Source: Ailurus styani | Taxonomy: Eukaryota; Chordata; Mammalia; Carnivora; Ailuridae | Direction: 5' to 3' | Assembly (NCBI GenBank): GCA_002007465.1 | Contig: LNAC01000350.1 | Coordinates: 1,750,828 to 1,814,827 of the forward strand | DNA length: 64,000 bases | Notes under the pieces: model-generated | Told to the model about the DNA's origin: nothing | The model's input: the letters and a program-made list of their open reading frames with translations, nothing else | Database searches by the model: none | Shown: positions 57,546 through 64,000 of the stretch, piece after piece | Layout of the letters: every line of letters starts with the position of its first letter | How positions within the stretch are numbered: position 1 is the first letter of the stretch | Translations under genes and position numbers: made by a program

Positions 57546-59335
57546 ATGTCTGACTTACTTATTTCACTCAGCATTATACTCTCTACCATGATCCATGTTG
57601 TTGCAAATGGCAAGATCCCATTCTTTTTTTTAAGGATGAGTAGTATTCCATTTTATGTATATGCCATATCATTATCATCCATTCATGTTTTGATGTACAC
57701 TATGGCTGTTTTATAATTTGGGTATTGTAGATAATGCTTCTATAAACATAGGGGTGCATGTATCTGAAATTGGTATTTTTGTAACCTTATGGTCAATACC
57801 TAGTAGGGCAGATACTTGATGGTAGAGTAGTTCTATTTTTAATTTTTTGAGGAATCTCCATACTCTTTTCCAGAGTGGCTGCATCAGTTTTTATTCCCAC
57901 CATCAGAGCAAGAGGGTGAATTTTTCTCTTCATCTAATGCATGTTTTTCTTCTGTTTTTGATTTTAGCCACTCTGACTGGTGTGAAGTGATATCTCATTG
58001 TAATTTTGATATGCATTTCCCTGATGATGAGTGATGTTGAGCATGTTTTCATGTGTCCACTGACCATCTGGATGTCTCCTCTGGAGAAATGTCTATTCAT
58101 GTCTTCTGTCCATTTTTTAATTGGAATATTTGATTTTGGGTGTTGATTTGGGTGTTCTTCATATATTTTGTATATTAACCCTTTATTTGATATATCATTT
58201 GCAAATATCTTCACCCATTCAATAGGTTGATTTTTTGTTTTGTTGCTGTTTTCCTTCTCTGTTCAGGAGCTTTTTATTTTGATGACGTCCCAAAAGTTTA
58301 TTTTTGCTTTTGTTCCCTCACCTCAGGAGACACATCTAGAAAAATGTTGCTATAACTATTATCAGAGACATTATTGCCGGTGCTCTCTTCTAAGAATTTT
58401 ATGGTTTCAGGTATCACATTTGGTCTTTAATCCACTTTTAGTTTATTTTTGTGTGTAAGAACGTGGTTCGACTTCATTCTTTTGCATATAGCTGACCAGT
58501 TTCCCCAATACCATTTGTTGAAGAGACTGTCCTTTTCCCATTGGATATTTTTTTTCTTCTTTATTGAAGATTACTTGACTACATAATTATGGGTTTATTT
58601 CTGGGTTTTCCATTCCCTTCCATTGATCTATGTGTCTATTTTTGTGCCAGCATCATACTGTTTTGATCACTGCAGCTTTGTAATATAGCATGAAGTCTGG
58701 AATTGTGATTCCTTCAGCTTTTTCTTTTCCAAGATTGCTTTGGCTATTCAGGGTCTTTGATGGTTGGGTTTAAATTTCAGGATTATTCTAGTTCTGTTAA
58801 AAATGCCATTGGTATTTTGATAGGGATTGCATTGAATGCATAGATTGCTTTGGGTAGTATAGACATTTTAATAGTATTGGTTCTTCCAGTCCATGAGCAT
58901 AGAATATCTTTTCTTTGTATCATCTTCCATTTCTTTAATCCATGTTTTATGGTTTTTATAGTACAGGTCTTTCACTTCTTTGATTAGGTTTATTCCTAGG
59001 TAGTTTATTATTTGTGGTGCAGGTATAAATATAATTGATTTTTAAATTTTTCTTTATGCTGCTTCACTAATAGTGCATAGAAATGGAACAGATTTCTGTA
59101 CATTGATTTTGAATCCTGTAACTTTACTGAACTCATTTATCAGCTCTAGTAGTTTTTTGATGGAGTCTTTCAGGTTACTTATATATAATACTATATTAGC
59201 TGTAAACAGTGAAAGTTTTATTTCTTCCTTATCAGTTTAGATGACCTTTATATCCTTTAGTTGTCTGATTTCTGTAGCTAGGATATTCCTATGAATGTAT
59301 TTGAGCATTTTGGGGGAATTGTTTATGGGAAACAA
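57546..59335 (-). mobile_element. L1, upstream half of the split element
   Basis: The continuation of the 53690-53955 L1: 'ccatgttgttgcaaatggcaagat', ORF2 C-terminus, thumb and RT up to about 59335. The minus-strand frame at 57930-58214 holds [21 protein letters not shown], a typical L1 segment. The RT active-site block near 59190 has decayed from F-A-D-D to F-T-A-N. It is closely similar to the 28.4-31 kb L1, including 'ttccctcacctcaggagacacatctagaaaaatg'-like wording, so both belong to one subfamily. Confidence 0.88.
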
Positions 59336-59394
59336 TTTGATACATTAGTTCTTGCTTATATGTTTTCTCAGGAGAGTCTGGCACAGGCTTTAAT

Positions 59395-60105
59395 GTATGT
59401 GCACTGTTGGTGGGAATATAAATTAGTACAGCCACTGTGGAAAACACTATGGAGGTTTCTCAAAAAATTAAAAATAGTAATATATTATTAAATATTTCCA
59501 CTACTTGGTATTTACCCAAAGAACACAAAAATGCTAATTTGAAAAAATATATGTACCCCTATGTTCATGACATTACTTACAATAGCCAAGATATGGAAGT
59601 AGCCTAAGTGTCCATCAATGGGCAGATGGATAAAGTAGATATGCACATACACAATGGAATATTACACAACCATAAAGCAGGACGAGATCATGTCATTTGA
59701 GACAACATGAACGCACCTAGAAGGTATGGTGCTAAGTGATTTAAGTTAAACTGAGAAAAACAAATTCCATATAATTCTACTCATAAGTGGAATCTAAAAA
59801 CAAATTAAAAACAGAAAGAAGTCTATAATGGGAAATAATGTTTGACAGAAGAGTGGGATAGGGATTTGGCCAAAATTTGTGAAGAAGAGAGGGAGATAGA
59901 GGCTTCCACTTATAGAATGAATAAGCCATGTCAATAAAAGGCATGGCATAGCATAAAGAATAGAGTCAGTGATATTATAATAGTGATGTAACAAGATAAT
60001 GATAGCATAATGTATAAGCTTGTCAAATCAATAAGTTGGACACTGAGAACTAATGCACATTGTATATCAACTATACTCAGATAAAAAATAACAAAAAAAA
60101 AAAGA
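59395..60105 (+). mobile_element. L1 3' end, plus strand
   Basis: Plus-strand L1: ORF2 C-terminus ('cactgttggtgggaatataaattagtac', 'aatagccaagatatggaagtagcc', 'acaatggaatattacacaaccataaagcag') and 3' UTR ending 'tatatcaactatactcagataaaaaataacaaaaaaaaaaa'. The open frame at 59291-59491 contains [25 protein letters not shown], the well-known L1 C-terminal block, reached through a short upstream fusion. It is in opposite orientation to the L1 just before it. Confidence 0.9.
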
Positions 60106-60139
60106 GCAAACTATCAGGGCCTTGGTAAAAGAAAATTTT

Positions 60140-60475
60140 TTTTAAAAAAAATCAAACCTCTTTGGCAAATTGGTTGTGCCAATTTACATTCCTATGAGCA
60201 ATAGGTGACTGTTCAATTATTTCACCTCTTCATGAATACTTAGATATTGTGAATCCTTTTTAATTTTAGCCATTATAATGGATATGTGTTATACCCATTT
60301 TATAATGGGTTTTGCTTAAAATTTCCCTAATGACTAATGATTTTGAAGATCTTTTAATGTGCTTTTTCACCATTTGTATAATTCCCTTATGAAGTGTTTG
60401 CTTAAATCTGCTGTCCTTTATATTTTAAATATTGAATTTTTAGATAACAAAATATGTTTTTTCTAAACTGTGGTT
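60140..60475 (-). mobile_element. Ancient L1 ORF2 C-terminal fragment
   Basis: Decayed segments in reverse order: 'tggttgtgccaatttacattcctatgagcaatag', 'tttagccattataatggatatgtg', 'aatttccctaatgactaatgattttg'. Confidence 0.6.
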
Positions 60476-60582
60476 TGCTCACTTTTTTACCTACATACCG
60501 TAAAATTTACTTTCTTGGTGTACAATTTAGGAATTCTATCAAATGTGCAGTCATGTGACTACAACCACAATCAAGATATAGT

Positions 60583-61002
60583 TCCACTCTATTAGTTTGC
60601 TAAGACTACTCTAACAAAATACTACAAACTGGATGGCTTAAATAACAAATTTATCGTCTCATGGTTTTTGAGGCTAGAAGTCTAAAATCAAGGTGTAGAC
60701 AAGGTTGGTTCCTTCCAGGTTATATGATCCGAATCTATTCCAGGCCTTTCTCCTTGGCTTGCAGATGGTTATCTTCTCCCTATGTCTCTTCCCACGGTCT
60801 TTTCTCTGTGACTATCTGTGTCCAAATTTATGTTTTTGTTAGGTAGTCATATTGAATTAGGGTCCACCCTACTGCCCTTATTTTAACTTGATTTTCCCAG
60901 CAAATTCCCTGTCTCTGAATAAGGTCACATCCTGAGACACTAAGAGTTAGGACCTCAGCATAGGGATTTTGTATGGAATATATTTTAATCCATAACATCC
61001 AC
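60583..61002 (-). mobile_element. Solo MaLR (MST/MLT1-type) LTR with 5-bp TSD
   Basis: A 410-bp solo LTR on the minus strand (60588-60997). The plus strand reads 'attagtttgctaagactac', 'ggatggcttaaataac', 'ggctagaagtctaaaatcaaggtg', 'ccttggcttgcagatgg', 'gggtccaccctactgcc', 'tttaatccataaca'. The flanking tccac at 60583-60587 and 60998-61002 is the 5-bp duplication typical of ERVL-MaLR integration. No internal viral coding sequence is present. Confidence 0.88.
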
Positions 61003-61091
61003 TAAATCCAAAAGTTCCTTTGTATTGCCACTATGTCATCTATACTCTTTGTAGCCACTGATCTCTTTTCCTATAGTTTTGTCTTTTCCAG

Positions 61092-61311
61092 AAGATATTT
61101 GTCTTTTTTTTAAGATTTTATTTATTTATTTGACAGAGAGAGAGATCACAAGTAGGCAGAGAGGCAGGCAGAGAGAGGAGGAAGCAGGCTCCCCATGGAG
61201 CGGAGAGCCTGATGCAGGCCTCGATCCCAGGACCCTGAGATCATGACCTGAGCCGAAGGCAGAGGCTTCAACCCACTGAGCCACCCAGGTGCCCCAAGAT
61301 ATTTGTCTTTT
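61092..61311 (-). mobile_element. CAN-SINE, young, perfect 16-bp TSD
   Basis: A full-length minus-strand SINE of the young type ('tcacaagtaggcagagaggcaggc', head 'aacccactgagccacccagg'). The TSD aagatatttgtctttt stands at 61092-61107 and 61296-61311, perfect. It splits the ancient L1 3' UTR. Confidence 0.96.
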
Positions 61312-61565
61312 AATGGCATTTTGACATTTAAATGGAATTATATAGTATGTAATTATTAATTAGTCACTTCCCACTTAATGTTTTGGACATTCCTTTTTTC
61401 TTTTTTCATGTATCAGTCTTTCTTTTTTCATGTCACTGAATAGTGTTCTACTGTATAGATATATCATAGTTTATCCATTCACCAGTTGAAGAGTGTTTGG
61501 TTTCTCTTAGGGTTTTCGATAATAATGAATTAAGGCACTAAGTTATTAGTAAAGTTTGGTACTGG

Positions 61566-61753
61566 ATACCTTCTTTTTTTTTAAGATTTTATTTATTTGA
61601 GAGAGATCATGAGGGGGGGGTCAGAGGGAGAAGCAGACTCTGCACTAAGCAGGAAACCCGATATGGGACTCAATCCTGGGACTCCAGGATCATGACCCAA
61701 GCCAAAGGCAGTTGCTTAACCAACTGAGCCACCCAGGGGTCCCAACATACCTT
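61566..61753 (-). mobile_element. CAN-SINE, older subfamily, short TSD
   Basis: A minus-strand SINE with shortened AG part ('gagagagatcatgagggggggg'), body 'aatcctgggactccaggatcatgaccc', and head 'cttaaccaactgagccacccagg'. The short direct repeat atacctt is at 61566-61572 and 61747-61753. Confidence 0.9.
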
Positions 61754-64000
61754 AGTCTTATAATAAGATATTCCTTTGTATTTTCTTAATGAGGTTGTTA
61801 TTTAATATGTTAAAACACCACAGATATGGAACCTAAACTTTTAACCACTACTTTCACTACTTTTGTGGCCCTCTATTATTCTATGTCTTTGCCTCTTATA
61901 GTTAAACGTAACTACTATCCTAAGATGACCATTCCCTGGAGTAACCAGAATACAAGCATTCTGAAATTATCCCACCATTTATGGAATTTATATCCCAAAA
62001 TACAGCATGTGTCAAATGGCATAAATGTATGATCGCTGCAAAACAAATATCATCAATTTTCTACACTGTAATGACATAATCCTCACTTCTAAATATATCC
62101 TACCTCTTATACTTAGCCAATTTCACATCTTAGGTTCACCTAAGAATTCCACTTCTATATACTACACATTGTATGTGTTAACAATACACTTTGGCTACAA
62201 ATAACAGAAATCCTAAAAATATTTCAAACAACTAAGAGTTTTATTTATCTCATGTAATAAAATGTATAGTGGTAGGATCTTTCTATCATTTATCTTTTTC
62301 ATTTGTAGAATAAAGTCTTGGTACCAAGATGCCCACTTCAATTCCAGGGCTTTCAGTTTGTATTGTATGCATGAAACAAAAGGAAAATGAGCAGTTTACA
62401 CTAGCAGATTTCTGTGAAGTGATCATTGGCTAGAATTATGCAGTATGTACAATATTATCTACAAGAGCAATTGATGAGTTCAGCTTTATAGCCTCTACGC
62501 TTCATGAAGGATAATGAGAATGGGGTTGTGAATGACTTTTGTGTAGCTAACTCAGTGATTTTCTTAGTGGGAGATAACTGATATCTATTCTCTGAATCTT
62601 ATGTATCCCAAAGTATCTTTCTTTCTCTCTAGTAAAAGGAAGATTTCTTGACTGAGTGTAGGATTCTTGTGTGGCAGTTCATTTCCTTTAATGTTCTCTA
62701 AATGACACTCCACCATCTTCTAGTTTCCAGGGGCACAGATGAAAAGGCTTGTTCCAATTTGATTATAATCTAAAAGATACCTTGTTCTTTTTTTCCTGGG
62801 ATATGTTCTTTTTTTCCTAGGAATATGTAAGAGATTTTTGTTTTTCCAAAGAGCTTAAGAATTTATCACTTTTTGAGTGAAAGGGTTTTATTTCATACAA
62901 GTGATAACTTGCTCAGTTATTCCTTTCCAACTGCATACTTTGATCTTTCTCCAACCCAAGAAAATACTTTTGATCATTTGTTTAAATGTTAACCACTTTC
63001 CCTTTTTTTAACCTCAGAATACCTATTATTCATAAGTCATCTTCTTTCAAATCTTCTCTTGCTTTTCTGATTCTCCTGTCTTAATGTTACTATGTATTTC
63101 AATTACCAGTTGTGATTCTCCAGTCTATAATACCGAACCTCAGCAGTGACTGTTTCTTCTTTAAACTCCATTATGCTTTTTGAAAAAAAATTCTGAAATC
63201 CAGAAGTTGATTATATTATTAAATTCCTTGTTTAAGATGATATTTCTCTTCCTCTACAGCTTTATTTCACAGCCATTTCTCTTAATTTCCTTTCTTTCTC
63301 TTCCCTTCCCTTCCCTCTGATTGTTAAATACTTTTTCTTTTTAGGTCAAGATTTATTATTAAAGTACATTTAATTATGACAGGCAGGCAGTATCTGCCAT
63401 CATACATTGGAAAATAGTGCACCTGAAACAAGCATCCCTGATCCAACTTTGTTTTGTTTTGTTTTGTTTTTATTTTTTGATGTTCGGCAGCAGGGGAGAT
63501 TCAATCTTGTTCCTGGAGATCTTTCTTAGACTAGAATACAAGGACAAACAGCTCATCACATATCATTTCAGTGCCCCAAACCTCTCTCAGTGCCAAGTCT
63601 TCTGAAGATGTTATATGATACTTTCCAGGCACTTCTCAGGCTTCCAGTACCCCCAGGAGTGGGAAAGAGAAGGACCTGGAAAAAACACGTTTTGATTAAT
63701 ATCTCTACTGGAAACCTATCAGGAGCCAGCACATCTCTTCAACTTAGATAGCCATGGTCTCATATGCTACTTGGTTAATTGAGACTGTTATCTTGAAGTT
63801 GAGATTGGAAGCTGTGTTTGGATTGCCATGTTCCCAGAGTACCATTTTTGCCCAATATTCTTGTTTTAAGGTCATATCTTTTTCTTCTGTTGTTTTTGTT
63901 GGTTTGGGATAAGTTAACATATTTTTTATTTTATTTTTATTTTTATTTTTATTTAATTTTATTTTTATTCTTTGCCCAAGGGGTACAGGTCTGTGAATCA
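61754..64000. other. Unique AT-rich DNA to window end
   Basis: No gene or transposon that I can name over 2.2 kb. TTTTG repeats lie at about 63447-63472 and a (TTTTA)n run at about 63926-63972. The open frames at 61826-62032(+) and 63417-63605(+) have no recognisable domain. Confidence 0.5.
63926..63972. repeat. (TTTTA)n microsatellite
   Basis: About nine TTTTA/TTTTTA units near the window edge. It could be the tail of a minus-strand retroelement, but no element follows within the 28 bases that remain. Confidence 0.9.

Larger units (their letters stand above)
60476..61560 (-). mobile_element. Ancient L1 3' UTR, split by an LTR and a SINE
   Basis: The first part (60476-60587) reads 'cgtaaaatttactttcttggtgtacaatttagg' and 'actacaaccacaatcaagatatag'. 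The second part (61003-61560, minus the SINE) reads 'gccactgatctcttttcctatagttttg', 'ttttccagaa', 'taaatggaattatatagtatg' and 'ttatccattcaccagttgaag'. Together they give one continuous L1M-type 3' UTR to ORF2 end. Confidence 0.75.

Noticed and set aside
60583..61002. Possible provirus
   Set aside because: Only a solo MaLR LTR is present; there is no internal gag, pol or env sequence on either side.
1..64000. A previously undescribed gene system or operon-like cluster
   Set aside because: No coding genes other than retroelement relics can be supported on either strand. Claiming a novel system would go beyond the sequence.

Overview
The window is mammalian nuclear DNA, from a carnivore and most likely a mustelid (ferret, mink, badger or otter group). 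The evidence is about 23 copies of the tRNA-Lys-derived carnivore SINE (CAN-SINE/SINEC). The youngest copies have the head wording 'gtggctcagtgggttaaagcctctgcc' style and a 'ctgcctgcctctctgcctacttgtgatctc' style tail that I associate with mustelids. The L1 3' ends are also of carnivore type. Assigning the family level is inference. The DNA is AT-rich and intron-less in appearance. I found no host protein-coding exon, rRNA or functional tRNA gene. Every open frame that looks like a protein is a piece of LINE-1 ORF2 or a chance frame through repeats, so the window reads as a gene desert or the inside of a very large intron.

Layout. Positions 1-11.6 kb are mostly unique AT-rich DNA with microsatellites, traces of MIR and L2, and a few L1 fragments on both strands. 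Positions 11.6-19 kb hold an old L2, a SINE+L1 composite flanked by one 14-bp target-site duplication, several SINEs and an old minus-strand L1. Positions 19-22.2 kb are unique. Positions 22.9-36.4 kb form a dense nest of minus-strand L1s inserted into one another and then hit by SINEs; one copy (about 28.44-34.25 kb) keeps both its 3' end and what looks like its 5' UTR but has no ORF1. Positions 36.4-52 kb are mainly unique, with young SINEs, MIR/L2, an MLT1-like LTR and a MER5A-like fragment. Positions 52-61.6 kb are a second L1 nest: a younger L1 (53.96-57.54 kb) splits an older one, and a MaLR LTR with 5-bp duplications sits in an ancient L1. Positions 61.75-64 kb are unique AT-rich DNA ending in a TTTTA repeat.

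Nothing here works as a gene system. The content is a layered record of retrotransposition: ancient L2/MIR/MER5, then old L1 and MaLR LTRs, then carnivore L1, then SINEs that depend on L1 reverse transcriptase. The most interesting items are the SINE-L1 composite, the ORF1-less near-complete L1 with about 112-bp repeats in its 5' region, and a single L1 ORF2 position that repeatedly carries TG microsatellites and also the 5' truncation points of two independent insertions. Boundaries of old repeats were judged by eye and may be off by tens of bases. Subfamily names would need RepeatMasker or Dfam to confirm.
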